From contig CM054058.1 of NCBI GenBank assembly GCA_028641055.1, positions 499,303,919 through 499,367,918 of the forward strand: DNA of 64,000 bases, given 5' to 3'. The translations under genes and the position numbers were made by a program. Position 1 is the stretch's first letter; the number at the start of each line of letters is the position of its first letter. The stretch is from Alopecurus myosuroides. Lineage: Eukaryota > Streptophyta > Magnoliopsida > Poales > Poaceae. Below the pieces are notes generated by a model. That model was not told the origin of the DNA and did not search any database. It worked only from the letters and a program-made list of their open reading frames with translations. Shown one piece after another: positions 1 to 11,079 of the stretch.

Positions 1-265
1 GCTATGACATCATGGCGCACTTTTATCCTCCCGATGGGACGTGACGGAGTGAGAGCAGAAGGGCTGGCCCACCTAGTCAGCTTTTTGACCGGAAATGAGA
101 CGTCGTTCCCGGTTTTTACGCGAACCGCGCAGTAAATGCGCACGATCCACTGTTAAGATCGTGGCACGAAACGGCATCCACCGCCCTCTCGTTTCGCCTT
201 CGCACGCGGCAGCTGCGATGGACGCCACGTGGCGCATCGAGTGGCCAGGATCGAGTGGCCCTGTG

Positions 266-273
266 TATAAATA
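266..273 (+). promoter_or_regulatory. TATA box of element A antisense gene
   Basis: TATAAATA lies 112 bp upstream of the antisense ATG at 378. The corresponding spot of element B has TATATATA 106 bp upstream of its ATG. A G-box core CACGTG sits upstream in both copies (226-231 here, 46455-46460 in B). An inverted repeat CACGATC/GATCGTG (141-163 here, 46500-46522 in B) is also shared. At bases 5-12 A has TGACATCA where B has the bZIP-type palindrome TGACGTCA (46662-46669). Promoter function is inferred from position and conservation. Confidence 0.6.
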
Positions 274-377
274 CAGGCCTTGGTGAAGCGGTGAAATTTT
301 CCTAGCCTTCGCCTTCTTTGCTCGTCTTCTTCCTCGCGCTCCATCTTCTTTCTCCCTTCAAGCTCGTGCTAGCAGCA

Positions 378-3338
378 ATGGCGGGCGGCAAGAAGCGCGC
401 CGTTGTCTCGTCGTCAAGGGCTTCAGGAGATGCTCCTCCGCCACCCGCGCCACGCTCAGGTGATTGGCGCTCGCCCAACACCACGGCCAAAAGCGTCAAG
501 GCTATGCAGCGGGACGGGTTGCTGCCTCCGGAATCGGAGAAGCGGGTGCGCCTTGGCAAAAAGGAGGAGGTACCCAATCCCTGTGCGAATGAACGCGTGA
601 TCTTTGCGGATCACGTGTCGCGCGGTCTACCTCTCCCTCTCCATCCTTTCCTCATGGCTCTGCTGTATGTCTATAGCATACAGCTCCATGACTTGCCTCA
701 AAACGCAATGCAGCACATCTCGTGCTTCATTGTTCTTTGCGAGTGCTTTCTGGGCATTCGCCCTCACTGGGGTCTCTGGAAGGCCCTCTTCAAGGTGCGC
801 GTCTTCCGCGAGAGATCGCGGGTGGAGACGGAGCTGGCGGAGCCGTTGCGCACTGGCGGCTTCGGGATCCAGGCGAAATCCGAGAACGGCTACTTCACCA
901 TGCACTTCATCGACTCCGCCCAAGGATGGAGGAAGAAATGGTTTTATGTAACCGACAACAGCGCGGATGGAGAGTTAACGAATTCCATCTGTTCGCTGTT
1001 TTGAAGAAGCGGAAGTCTTGGGCGCATAAACTCTCGGCTGAAGAAAACCGAGTCGTAGCTCCCCTACTCGCCAGGGTGGATACTCTTCGGGACCAAGTCG
1101 CAAGAACTGCGCTGAACGGCCTGCACTTGGCGAGTGTTTTCCTCAAGCGCAGGGTTCAGCCCCTGCAGTATAGGCCATCCGCAATGTGGGAGTACCAAGG
1201 CGCCGAGGATCCCAGTCGTGTGAGCCGCGAAGAACTCTCGAATGCTGAATTCGAGAAGAAGATCGCGGCCATCACCAATTTGAAGGAAGGCGACACTTTC
1301 CCCGACTTCCCGGTAGCCGCTTTTGAAGCTTCGAGGCCACCACCAGCCGAAGTAAGTCCTGAATTTCTCTGTCTTCATTTATTTTCCTCGTTCTGAGATT
1401 TAGTCGACTTAATTTTTCTCTCGTTTTTCTTCCGTCTTCTTCTGTAGAGCCTATCCGTGGCCACCTGCTACCCGCCAGTGTCTGGGGAGGAGGCCTCGGA
1501 TTTATTGGCGAGTAACCTGGACGGCCCGGCCGATACCAGTGTTGCTAACGCCTCTTCGAGTTCTGAGCATGATTCTTCGGATGACGCTGAGGACTCGAAT
1601 GGCGGGCTCCTCCATCGCAAACGTCGTCGTGTGGGGGATGATGAGGCCACCTCCAAAGATAATTCTTTGGAGGAATCGCCCGGGAAGGAGCCCATCACCG
1701 TCACTCCACTGCGTACTCGCGCCCCTTCTCCTTCGTTTCCAATAATCCAAACCGCTTGGAATGCGGACATGTTGGACGAAGAAGATGATGATTAGTAAGT
1801 TTTCTTCTTACTCTTAGTCGAGCGTTTCCTTTCGCTTCTCTTTTTGATGTATTTTCTTCCTTGTAGCCTGCAAGCCATCAGTCCTCGCGAGTTCGTGTCT
1901 TCTCTTCCTCTCGAAAAGAGGAAGAAAGTGGGAACCGCGGTTGAAACTCCAGCTGTCGACACCATGCAGAATTCACCGAGTGTAGCCCCCAACGCGACGA
2001 CTACAGAATATAGAATTCCTAGTTTCGCTGTTGGGGCTTCGACTCCGAAGGAAGCGTCGGGTAGCTCGGCGGATCCTCTCTCCTTCGCCCAAGGCCAGGT
2101 AAAGTTTACTGCCCACTTTCTTCAATGCTTTAACAGCTTACGAATTTGTTATCGGGTGCACGTCAGTGCTCCCGATGGGAGTAGCCCCCGAGGTTGTAGT
2201 CGATCGCATGCGATCGGCTACAGGCTCAACGATAGTCTTTTCTTTCTTCTTCTTCATTATATCGGGTGCACGGCAGTGCTCCCGATGGGAGTAGCCCCCG
2301 AGGCTATATTCGAATGTTTGCAATCGAGTATAGGCTCAAATTTTCTTTTTCTGATTCTTCTAATCTTTGTATTCCTCGCAGTCGCTTATCGACTCCCTTG
2401 CGGCCGTTGGTCGCCGTGTCGTCCTTGCTGAGTCGGAGTGCGGGATCCTTCGAACAGACCGTGATCGACTCGCCTCGGAGAATGAGCTTCTTCGAAGTAA
2501 GTTTACCATCTTTTTTGTCTTCATTTTTTCATCAATTCTTCGACTCTGACAATTGTTGCTACGCAGCTCAACTTGAGATTTTGAAGACCGAGAAGGCGAG
2601 CGCCTCCACTCGGGCAACAACTCAAGAGGCTGAGTTGGCGGCTGTTCGACAGGAACTCGAGTCTTCCCGCATGCTGTCAGCCGATCTTGAAGGAAAGCTT
2701 GCGGCTGCCCAGAATGCTCTGAAGAGCTTAGAGGAAGCTGGCACCAAGGCGGACGCCGATCTTGTCGACTTCCTTCGTCCCCTCGCGGAGCGCTTTGCGA
2801 GTAAGTTATTCCTGTCCTACGATTTGCTTTTTGTCTTGGTGAATCCTTTGGATCCTAACACTTTTCTTTGTAGGCCTTCTGGGTGTCCCCCTGGAGCTTC
2901 CTGGGATTCCTCGAGTGGACGCGTTGACGGATTCTTGCGCTCAGCTCGAGGCACGCTGAAGGGGCTTGCACCTTGATTGGTGATGCCACTCGAGTGTTGA
3001 CACAGCTGCACGGCCGCCTTCTCGTCAACGCAGTGTCTCCACCCACGGTGGGCGATCTGCTGAAGATTTTCTCGGAGAGCAATCTCCTTGATACTTACGC
3101 GGTTGCTCAGTCAGAATCTAGGGCGAAGACTGCCATCCAGTTCGCGCTGGCGCATGGAGTCACCGGCTTGGAGAAGGCCTACTCGGAGCTTCCTGTCGAC
3201 CCTTCCACGGGAAAAAAGGTAGGGCTTCGTCGTTTTGGCGAGCCAGCTGGAGTCCTTGCTCGGAAGTTATCCGAGTTGTTCGCCCGTATCCAGGGAGGGA
3301 CCACTGCCGCGAGTGGCAGCACAACTGTAGTTCCTTAG
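378..3338 (+). pseudogene. Antisense gene of element A, part 1: PF04195-like N-terminus plus coiled coil, six exons, frameshifted
   Basis: Runs opposite to A's gag-pol. Exons inferred from GT/AG sites and from comparison with B: 378-1351, 1448-1794, 1867-2098, 2382-2496, 2567-2800, 2874-3338. Most donors read GTAAGT. Exon 1 encodes a conserved block (MAGGKKR start, then FADHVSRGLPLPLHPF, later WRKKWFYV) like the 'putative gypsy type transposon' family PF04195. Exon 2 is acidic with a basic HRKRRR patch that could be a nuclear signal. Exons 4-5 are Glu/Lys/Leu-rich and read as coiled coil. Phases of exons 4, 5 and 6 join without a stop, which supports splicing. Lesions: a 2-bp gain near 970 shifts exon 1 after the WFYV block, and a frameshift near 2955 disrupts exon 6. 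Molecular function unknown. Confidence 0.75.
2150..2345 (+). repeat. Two tandem units in antisense intron 3 with CTCCCGATGGGAG hairpin
   Basis: Two copies of about 107-110 bp, starting near 2152 and 2259, each open with ATCGGGTGCACG, then a small hairpin CTCCC-GAT-GGGAG, then AGTAGCCCCCGAGG. On the minus strand the last part reads CCTCGGGGGCTACT, like the polypurine tract next to the 3' LTR. The same pair of units exists in element B (44360-44520), so it predates the split of the copies. Single related copies lie near 3465 (hairpin complete) and 4465 (only the GTAGCCCCCG part). Confidence 0.8.
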
Positions 3339-3555
3339 TATATTTCTTTTGTACTTCGTTGCTTCGATTGTAATGCACCTTGGGATGTGCTCCCGTATTT
3401 TCATTGTTTTAATCGAGATGTTTTTCTGAAATGCTTCCTGCGATTGTGTGTTTCCTCCTCCCGATGGGAGTAGCCCCCGAGCACCTGTTGGATAGGTGGT
3501 TTATATATCTCGAATAGGGCATCTTATTCCTTTGATTTCCTTGTATTCTTCTAGG
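3339..3555 (+). other. Spacer between the two parts of A's antisense gene
   Basis: AT-rich, 3'-UTR-like stretch after the stop at 3336-3338, holding another CTCCCGATGGGAGTAGCCCCCGAG box near 3465. It ends at a good acceptor (TTCTTCTAG) before the next open block, so it may instead be an alternative intron. I see no other feature. Confidence 0.5.
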
Positions 3556-4361
3556 TAGCTGGGGTTGCCACGGAGCCTTCAGGTGGACTTGCTATTCCAG
3601 CAAATCCTCTTGTTGCCGCTGTTGGGACCTTTGCAGGTCTCCTCGATCGGGTTTCGGAAGGTGAGTGCAAGCTGAAAGCTTTGCGTGGAGTAGCCGATGT
3701 GGCTAAGTCCAAGCAGAAACTGGCGATTGAACGCGAACAGTTTTTGATGGATGAATTGGCTTCTGTTGCTAGGGATTTGCTATGTAAGTAATGCAGCCCC
3801 CAAGTCTTCTTTATCTTGTTTCCTTTTTTGATCGCGTATCTTTGTTTTTCAGTTGTTCAACCGGATGACAGGGATGAGAAACAATGGGTAGAAAACCACA
3901 TCCTTCAAGAAGCTGGCAGCTCAAAACCTCATGCGAATAATTTTTGGGCTGATCGTAGTCGAGGCTTTGTGTTGGCTACCTTGAAGTTCCGAGTCATCCA
4001 GGCGAAGATTCTCGTGAGCTCCTTTCACGAGGTTTTGATTGGGATGAACGCCGCTTTCTATCCGCTGCAAAGGGGTCCTGAGGATTGGAGCCATCTCCTC
4101 AGGGTGTTCGGGCAAGAGGGAGAGATTCGCGAGTGTGTTCGCAATCAGATGACTTGCGGCTCGGTGGTGGCTCTCTTCTTCGTCCGGTTATGGCATCCTG
4201 AGGTGAACTTCAACTCCATAGCTAGACTTCCTGATGGTCCAATCAACGATATTTCTCCGCATTATAAGGTTGTTCGTCCTGCAGCGGAAGAAATCATTCG
4301 ATTGACCTCTGACGAAGTAGATCGGGTGTTGGCGTCCGAGAATGCTCAGCGCCATGTTTGA
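3556..4361 (+). pseudogene. Antisense gene of element A, part 2: helical domain, two exons
   Basis: Exon 3556 to about 3783 encodes a charged helical block (VADVAKSKQKLAIEREQF). A GTAAGTAATG donor follows, and the acceptor TTTTTCAG near 3850 leads into a segment that closes at TGA 4359-4361. The second exon holds a conserved core (WADRSRGFVLATLKFRVIQA, then VNFNSIARLPDGPINDIS, then RLTSDEVDRVLASENA). Element B keeps the same two blocks (42274-43100). It may be spliced to part 1 by skipping the stop at 3338, or be a second small gene. No enzymatic motif is recognisable. Confidence 0.6.
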
Positions 4362-4639
4362 TTGTAGGATGTATATATCCTGTCGTGCTGTATAGTTTGT
4401 AAAAACTGTTGTAAGGTGTTTAACCTTGTATATATAAATTTTCTTGTGATGTTGAGTTAGACGTAGCCCCCGTGTGTTTGTGGGGTGTATACCTGTAACT
4501 TTTAGCATGTAAGGATGAATAATCTTCGAGCATCTATGGTTGAGAAACCATGTATTTTTTATTGCAATGACTGAGAAGTCATGTGTGTATCTGTTTGAGT
4601 TACAAAATGGCTAATATAGCCTTATTATTGCGAGTAAAA
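4362..4639. other. Non-coding junction between antisense gene and pol of A
   Basis: AT-rich interval where the two convergent transcription units meet. It contains a GTAGCCCCCGTG box near 4461, a polypurine-like GGGGGCTAC on the minus strand. B has the matching box near 42150. Probably holds both 3' ends. No open frame. Confidence 0.6.
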
Positions 4640-5660
4640 GAAATCTAGAGATAAAATTTGCGGAGGTGTGCGATATTCTAAGGATTGGAATAGATGCCTC
4701 CAGTCGACGGGTTCTTCAGTCTATAGGCTCCACCTGGGGTAACTTCGTGTATTATGAAGGGTCCTTCCCATGGTGGCTCGAGCTTGTGTCCTTCCTTCTG
4801 CTTGAGCCGCAGCACCAGATCTCCTACTGCGAATGCTCTGTGGCGTATACGGCGACTGTGATAGTTTCGCAGTGATTGTTGATATACTGCGGATCTTGCG
4901 AGTGCAATATCGCGCATTTCATCGAGTGCGTCCATATCTTCCGCGAGTGCCTTGTTGGAGGTTTCTTCGCTGTAGGCAACGACTCGTGGGGCGCTGAACC
5001 TGACGTCCTCGGGAAGGACTGCTTCTGCCCCGTATACCATGAAAAATGGTGTGTAGTTTGTGGATCGGTTTGGAGTTGTGCGGAGACTCCATAGCACGGA
5101 GAGTAGCTCTTCGGCCCAATGTCCTGCTGCTGGGTGTAGACGGTCGAGTAGACGCTTCTTGATGCCAGCTGAAACTAAGCCGTTGGATCTTTCGACTTGT
5201 CCGTTCGTTTGCGGATGGGAAACTAAGGAAAATTTGAAGTTGATGCCCTTTTCCTCGCAGAACTGCTGTGTTTCCTTTGTTGTGAAATTAGTACCATTGT
5301 TTGTGATGATGTCGTGTGGTACGCCAAACCTGCATACGATGGAGTCGAGAAATTTGACGGCACATTGGGCGCTAGCCGAGGTTACTGGCATGGCTTCAAT
5401 CCATTTGGTAAATTTATCAACTGCGACCAGCAAGTGCGTGTATCCACCTGGCGTGGACTTGCGTAGTGGTCCTACCATGTCCAGCCCTCATTGTGCAAAG
5501 GGCCAGGCGATGGGTATCATATGCAATTCCGTAGCAGGTGCGTGCTGTTTTGGTGCGAATCGATGGCAAGCGTTGCACCTGTCGACAAGTTCCTTTGCGT
5601 CTCTGGCTGCTGTAAGCCAGTAGAATCCTGCTCGGAAGGCTTTTCCATGATTGCTTTCCA
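4640..5660 (-). pseudogene. Integrase of element A (Gypsy type), catalytic core defective
   Basis: Integrase joins retrotransposon cDNA to the chromosome. The open part (5478-4678) has DMVGPLRKS upstream, the DKFTKWIEA block, HPQTNGQVERSNG with the catalytic Glu, and the C-terminal GDLVLRLK and PPWEGPFII blocks typical of plant Gypsy integrases. The second catalytic Asp is lost: the motif reads ITNNGTNF, whereas B has ITDNGSNF. A TAG at 4678-4680 replaces the Trp codon of SNPWN, just before the natural C-terminus at about 4640. Near 5643 a missing G shifts the frame between the zinc-binding domain and the core. Confidence 0.9.
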
Positions 5661-6722
5661 GCTAGCATGATGTCCACAGTCTCCCTGGTGGATGTCTTGT
5701 AGTAATTCCTTGCCATCTTCGGGTGCGATGCAGCGCTGGAGTATGCCCGAGATGCTCTGTTTGTATAACTCTCCGTTGACCACCCGAAAGGATTTACTAC
5801 GTCTGATTATCTGTCGAGCCTCGCGAGGATCTGTCGGGAGCTGTTTGGTGGACAAGTAGTCTAGGTATTTCTGCGTCCAGACTGGCTCGACCAGAAAAAC
5901 TTGTCGCGAAATATTATGAATAAGCTCGATGATGGCAACTTGCGGGCTGACCTCTGTTTCTGGTGCTGCGGGTACTCCTGCAGCTTTCTTGACTTTGACT
6001 GATCGCTTAGTCATCCGCTCGAAATATATCCCTGGCGGTACGGGTGTGTTTGTGGAACCCATGTTTGCCAGCCTGTCTGCTTCTTCGTTGCTGGATCTCG
6101 CAATATGTTTCAGCTCGCATCCTTTGAAACTTCCCTCGAGTAGGTTGTACATGTCACGATAGGAGACCATGTTTTCGGCGATTGCGTCGCATTCCTTCAT
6201 TGTCTGTTGGACGATAAGGTTGGAGTCGCCGAAGATCATCAGTCGGGTGGCTCCACACGCGACTGCCATTTTCATCCCATGCAACAGGGCCTCATATTCT
6301 GCGTCGTTGTTCGATGCTGGATCATCGGGCGGAAAATCCAATCGTAGGACATATTGCAGCTTGTCTCCCCTAGGTGATATTAGGACGATTCTGGCTCCTG
6401 CTCCTTCATTTCTTTTGGACCCGTCGAAGTACATTATCCAGTTGCTCGTGTATTCAGGCGGTCCGGGCGTTTGTAGCTCTGTCCACTCGCTTAAGAATTC
6501 CACGAGTACCTGGGATTTTACTGCATTGCGTCCTGCATCGGTGATGTCCCAAGCGCCCATCTCGATGCTCCATTTTGCAATTCTTCCGGATGCCATAGGG
6601 TTGTTCATGATTGTACCGAGTGATGCATCATTAACCACTGTGATGGCGTGTTCCTGGAAATAGTGCTTGAGTTTTCGAGCTGTAAGAACAACTCCATATG
6701 CGAGCTTCTGGTAATGAGGATA
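5517..6722 (-). pseudogene. RNase H and start of integrase of element A
   Basis: Type I RNase H removes the RNA strand during reverse transcription. Visible blocks are YFDGSKRNEGAGA, NDAEYEALLHGMKMA, FGDSNLIVQQ and NEEADRLAN, which carry the acidic active-site residues. The zinc-binding start of integrase follows (QGDCGHHASWKA). The open frame ends in a frameshift near 5643, so the last 50 or so residues before 5517 are out of frame. The upstream boundary is a TGA at 6723-6725. Confidence 0.88.
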
Positions 6723-7127
6723 TCATTGCTTGCATGGCGAGAGCACTTCACTGATGTAATAAATTGGTGGTTGGACTCCATATGCCTTGCCCTCCTCAGG
6801 TCGTTCGACCATGATTGCCGTGCTGATGACCTGGTTTGTTGCGGCTAGGTATAGGTAAAGTGGCTCCCTTTCTTGCGGTGTTGCAAGAACGCGCCTGCTT
6901 TGCAACGATCGTTTCAGGTCTGCGAATGCTTGCTTAGCTTCTGGTGTCCACTCGAATTTGTCCGTCTTCTTCAACAGCTTGTAGAAGGGTAGTGCTTGCT
7001 CGCCCAATCGCGCGATAAACCTGCTCAAGGCGGCTAGTCGCCCTGCGAGCTGCTGGACTCCGCGTAGATTGGTTAGCTCCTTCATTGCCAAGATTTCTTG
7101 TATTTTCTCTGGGTTGGCTTCGATGCC
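6723..7127 (-). pseudogene. RT connection / RNase H-like segment of element A
   Basis: Segment between RT palm and RNase H, with LAGRLAALSRFIARLGEQALPF and FEWTPEAKQAFADLK, matching the RT-RNaseH_2 type region of Gypsy pol. It is bounded on both sides by TGA stops (7128-7130 and 6723-6725) where B, or the equivalent C sequence, has Arg. Both fit CGA to TGA, a typical methylated-C decay change. Confidence 0.88.
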
Positions 7128-7878
7128 TCAGGAGGATACCAAATACCCGAGAAGTTTTCCTGCTGGGACGCCGAAGACGCATTTTGTCGGGTTGAGCTTG
7201 ATCCTGTATGCGTTGAGAGCGTCAAATGTTTCTCTAATGTCCTCGAGGAGTGTGTCCTCTACTCGAGTCTTGATGACGATGTCGTCAACGTACACTTGTA
7301 CGTTCTTGCCAATGAGCTTGGCGAGGCATTTTTGCATGCAGCGCTGATATGTTGCGCCTGCGTTCTTGAGCCCGAAGGGCATCATCGTGTAGCAGTAGAC
7401 ACCGTGTGGTGTCATGAATGCTGTCTTTTCTTCATCCTCTTGCTTCATCCGGATCTGATTATATCCCGAGTAGGCGTCCAGGAAGGAGAGGCGTTGACAA
7501 CATGCAGTAGAGTCCACGATCTGGTCGATTCGCGGGAGGGGAAAGTTATCCTTGGGGCAGTGCTTATTTAATGACGTGTAGTCAATGCACACTCGAAGGA
7601 TGTCAGTGTTCTTTTTGGGGACCAGCACCGGGTTTGCTAACCAAGTGGATATCTTGATCTCCCTGATGAATTTTTCCGCTAGCAATCTATTTACTTCTTC
7701 TCCAAGCGCTTTCTGCTTGGGTATCTGAGAACCGTCGAGTGGTATACTTGATGGGTTTTGCATCCTTGAAGACTTCGAGTGAGTGCTCGGCGAACTCCCT
7801 GGGTATTCCTGGCATATCTGAGGGCTGCCAGGCGAAAATTTTCCAGTACTCACGGAGGAGTTCGACGAGCGCGCTTTC
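7128..7878 (-). pseudogene. Reverse transcriptase of element A
   Basis: RT copies element RNA into DNA. The motif order is WLANPVLVPKK, VCIDYTSLNKHCPKDNFPLPRID, LDAYSGYNQI, MPFGLKNAGATY and YVDDIVIKT (active-site YVDD at 7281-7292), then FGVPAGKLLGYLVSS. A 1-bp gain near 7722 puts the preceding block (FAEHSLEVFKDAKPIKYTTRRFS) in another frame. The frame continues from protease through a TAG at 7879-7881. Confidence 0.92.
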
Positions 7879-8670
7879 CTATGCTTGCGAGAGGGTAGCT
7901 GAGACCATTGCTGTCTTCGCAAAATCTGTCGGGTGCACCTGATGTTTTCGGGTGTCGCTGTTGGCGCTGAACTCCAATTCATGCGTGTTTTTCTTTGTGA
8001 GGGGCATCACGGAGTGATCCGTGGTTTTTGCTAGCTCTTGTAATTCTTCTTGCATCCCGAAATATTTTGCGATCTCGTTGAACTCAATGTCGCACTTGTT
8101 GGATTTCTGGAAATCTCCGTCAATGGTGATGACACCGTATTCTCCGGGTAACTTGAGCTTCAGGTACGCGTAATGTGGTACTGCCATGAATCTGGCGAAC
8201 GCTGTTCGACCAAGGATGTCGTGGTACTGTGAGGGCCAGTCGACGACTTCGAAGTCAAGGAATTCTCTTCTGTAGTTGCTTCGATTGCCCAACACAACCT
8301 CTAGGTTGATTGTTCCAAGTGGACGGATTGCCTTTCCCGGAACTATCCCGTGGAAGGATGTTTCTGATTCCGCTAGGCCGTCCATGTTCCTGTTCATCCG
8401 GCAGAGTGTATCCACGTAGATAATATTGATGCCATTGCCACCATCCATGAATACGCGGGCCAGTTCGTAGTTGCCAATCTGTGCTTGGATTACGAGGGCG
8501 GCGTGTCCTGGTCGATAGACACGTGGTGGGTGGTCTTCCATTGAGAATGTGATCGATTGGTCCGCCATCTTCAGGTATTCGGGCCTTATTGGCGGGGTCT
8601 GCACAGCCATGCATAGCTGCCTCGTGTTAGTCTTTTGAGCTCTGCGGGATGGGCATACCTTTTGGATCAT
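7879..8670 (-). pseudogene. Protease region of element A
   Basis: Retroviral-type aspartic protease that would cut the Gag-Pol polyprotein. The active-site region reads ARVFMDGGNGINIIYVDTL, where B has MDGGSSINIIYADTL, so the usual SS pair is changed. Downstream blocks VVDWPSQYHDILGRTAFARFMAVPHYAYLKLKLPG are typical of plant Gypsy proteases. The frame is open to TAG 7879-7881, directly followed by GAAAGC; the same stop exists in B and C. An in-frame TAG (8677-8679) separates it from gag. Confidence 0.88.
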
Positions 8671-8676
8671 TCCTAA

Positions 8677-9768
8677 CTATCCTGCCGGGTTCGGGTACGC
8701 GTTGGCTCCGGTGTTTTGTGCGGGTGGCGCAGGTAGTGCAGCTAGCGCCATGTTTGGATTTGCTGGTGGAGGTAGGGGTTGTGGCGGCTGGAATCCTTGA
8801 TGTCCTGCTCCCGGAAGCGGTGGGTAATTTTGATTGGCTTCCGATCTGCTTTTCTTCGAGAAGGCCTCAGTGATTTCGATGAATTTTCGGCAATCCTTAA
8901 GAAGGTGTGTTGCCTTAGTTTTGCCCGTGCGCTTATCTGTAAATAGATGTAGCGAGCAGTATGCATCGAGGTCCTCCTCGGGAGTTTTGTCTTCAGCTTT
9001 CGGTCTCCATTCGCGACTTCCGCGGCGTCCGGTATCGCGACTTCGCGTGAATTCCGCCGCTACCATCTCCTCCCGATCCTCGTGATCGTAGTATTTCCTT
9101 CTTTTCCTTCGACCATGGCGATCTTCTTCGGGTGCAGGCGATGATGCTCTCTCATTGCGCACTGCGTCTTCTCCGTTAGACCATTTGTCGGCTATGATCA
9201 TCAGCTCCCCAATAGTTTTGTGTGCGGCTCTGCCCAGCTCTTCTCTGAAAGCAGTTCGTCGGGCGCCTTTTGCGAAGGCTTCAACCGCTACTTCTTCTGA
9301 GATGTTTCCTGCGGTGTTCCTGAGCATGGTCCATCGCTAGATATACTCGCGGGTGGACTCGCCGCTTTTCTGTTTGCAGGCTCGTAGTTCTTCAATGGTT
9401 GCTGGTCTCTTGTAGGTCGACTGGAAGTTTTTGCAGAAGTCTTGGTGCAGGTCGTCCCACGATACGTAACTGGACCTTGGCCTTGCTTCCAGCCAGCTAC
9501 GTGCCGCGCCAACCAGGTGTAGATTGAGGTATTTCATAGCCGTATTCTTGTTCCCACGTTGGCATTTTACTGCCGTGAGGTAGTCGTTTAGCCACGACGA
9601 GGGCTCGAGCGAGCCATCGTACTTTGTTACTTCTATGCTGAGCTTGAATCTTTTGGGTAGGGGTGCTTCGCGGATACTGCGGGTGAAGCAAAGCGCACCG
9701 CAAGTCTCATCATCCGAAGAACCGAACGAAGAGCGTTCGCGATTCCGTGTTGCTCTTGCCTTGTCCAC
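8677..9768 (-). pseudogene. Gag core and C-terminus of element A
   Basis: Gag forms the particle that packages element RNA. The retrotrans_gag core spans 9768-9337 (KYDGSLEPSSWLNDYLTAVK, LVGAARSWLEA, SWDDLHQDFCKNFQ, CKQKSGESTREYI). TAG at 9337-9339 breaks it where B has CAG (REYIQRW). It continues in 9327-8677 with EAFAKGARRTAFREELGRA, a basic RRKRRKYYDHED stretch, a segment with Cys and His (LDAYCSLHLFTDK) and a Pro-rich tail. C's insertion point in B is the equivalent of the ERASSPAPE position here. Confidence 0.88.
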
Positions 9769-10095
9769 CCTATTTTGCGCGATGTCTGATCGCGCATCGT
9801 ATCCTGGCTAGCTGTGATCAGCTTCCTTCCGTGGCTCCTTGCTGCGTTTTCGCGAGCGGCTGCTGTGATGTCGCGAGCTTTTGTCTCTTGGGCTGCCTTC
9901 GCTGCTGCTTCGACTGTCATCGCGGCGTCGAGCTTCTTTTCCTCGACCGCGGCGAGGTGACTTGTCTCTTCTTGGCGAAGTGCTCCTATGCTTGCGGGAT
10001 GCTTATTTTTCCTTTTCCCTCTCTAGCTGTTCGGCGGCTTTCCGACGGTCATAGGAGGCGAGCCTCGCGGCTGCCAGTCCTAGCCCCTTGCGCAC
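9769..10095 (-). pseudogene. Arg/Ser-rich linker of Gag, element A
   Basis: Between the N-terminal gag segment and the gag core the frame reads an Arg/Ser-rich stretch (for example RSTSPRRDKSPRRGRGKEA, then DDSRSSSEGSPR), resembling RS domains of splicing factors. It is broken by further stops in A, including one in the GKEA-upstream block and a TAG near 9820 where B has CAG (DRDQPGY). B keeps the same composition at 12996-13236. Confidence 0.7.
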
Positions 10096-11079
10096 CTATT
10101 TGTACTGCTCTGCGCGAGGATCGCTTTCAGTCGGCTGGTTCATCTGCATGTAAGTTGCTGCGGCCAGGACCGCGGCAGCGGGAGTTTGCGGATAGACGTT
10201 TCCGTCTTCATCGACTCGCATAAGGGAAGGTGCGATCGACCTACTGGTCCCGCCCAAGGACTCGATGTCCATGGATGTTGATGCGTATCCCTTCCTCGCG
10301 GGTCGGGTTCCGACCGAGGGTGCTAGGGACAGCTCAGGTCGTCGTTGACTTGATTCATCCGTCGCTCTTCTTCGACGGGCCAGGTCTATCCGAGCTTCTT
10401 TGATGGTTGTGGCCGCTCTTACCAGATGATAGTGGTAGGCGATCATGTCTTCGTGTGGCGCTTCAGCTGCTGGTGGCTTTCTTGTTCGCATAGCCTCCTT
10501 GGCTCGATCCCAAGCTTCCCGCGTGACGCCGATTGCGACGCGTTCCGCCGCGCTGTGTTCTGTTTCTGGGGGTAGCTCCGATCCTGCCATGCAGATTTGA
10601 GCCAGTCGTGGCTCGTGCGTCCTAGGCATGGCTCGGAAAGCTCTCTGGATTCGGGAAGGTTCCTCTGTCGAGAGGGTATGGTAGTCGTTGGTGTTGAAGC
10701 GGATGGACTCGCCACTTTTCTCCAAATGAGGGCGCGAGTTGATGGCTCCTGATTCAGATCCTGATTCTTCCGGGAAGTGGAGGATTCCGTCCCTGTTAGT
10801 CACGAACTTCAAGATTCCGAACGTAAAGGTGACGCTCCTCTCCAGATCGCTGAATACCGGGCGTGATTCCGGCGAGTGGGGGGTGACCACGACAGATCCG
10901 ATCCTGATAGGGTTGGTTGGAGTCGTAATCGAAGGTTTCCAACGTGAGTTGGTTGTCGATGAGGCCGAAGATGCCGGAGATCCAGCGCCCGCCGTTCCCA
11001 CAGACGGCGCCAATTTTCGAATCTGAGACTCTACAAATCCCTCGGGTGAACCCATAGGGTTTCGAATAGGAGAACCCAT
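10096..11079 (-). CDS. N-terminal Gag segment of element A, starting inside the 5' LTR
   Basis: Open frame of 327 codons. The first ATG (11079) is 65 bp inside the LTR, so the frame passes through the LTR end and the primer binding site (encoded peptide LAPSVGTAGAG). It then carries a conserved but unrecognised domain (PIRIGSVVVTPHSPESRPVF, later AYHYHLVRAATTIKEARIDLA and GNVYPQTPAAAVLAAATYMQ). It ends in TAG 10096-10098; B ends at the same codon with TAA and C stops at the comparable place. Downstream the same frame resumes with the Arg/Ser-rich part of Gag. Could be a separate protein, or the first piece of Gag joined by readthrough or splicing. Confidence 0.8.
   Translation of the reverse strand: MGSPIRNPMGSPEGFVESQIRKLAPSVGTAGAGSPASSASSTTNSRWKPSITTPTNPIRIGSVVVTPHSPESRPVFSDLERSVTFTFGILKFVTNRDGILHFPEESGSESGAINSRPHLEKSGESIRFNTNDYHTLSTEEPSRIQRAFRAMPRTHEPRLAQICMAGSELPPETEHSAAERVAIGVTREAWDRAKEAMRTRKPPAAEAPHEDMIAYHYHLVRAATTIKEARIDLARRRRATDESSQRRPELSLAPSVGTRPARKGYASTSMDIESLGGTSRSIAPSLMRVDEDGNVYPQTPAAAVLAAATYMQMNQPTESDPRAEQYK
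10994..11014 (-). other. Primer binding site of element A
   Basis: Minus strand reads TTGGCGCCGTCTGTGGGAAC one base after the LTR end. Such TTGGCGCC sites pair with a tRNA 3' end and are typical for plant Tat-lineage Gypsy elements. Confidence 0.85.
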
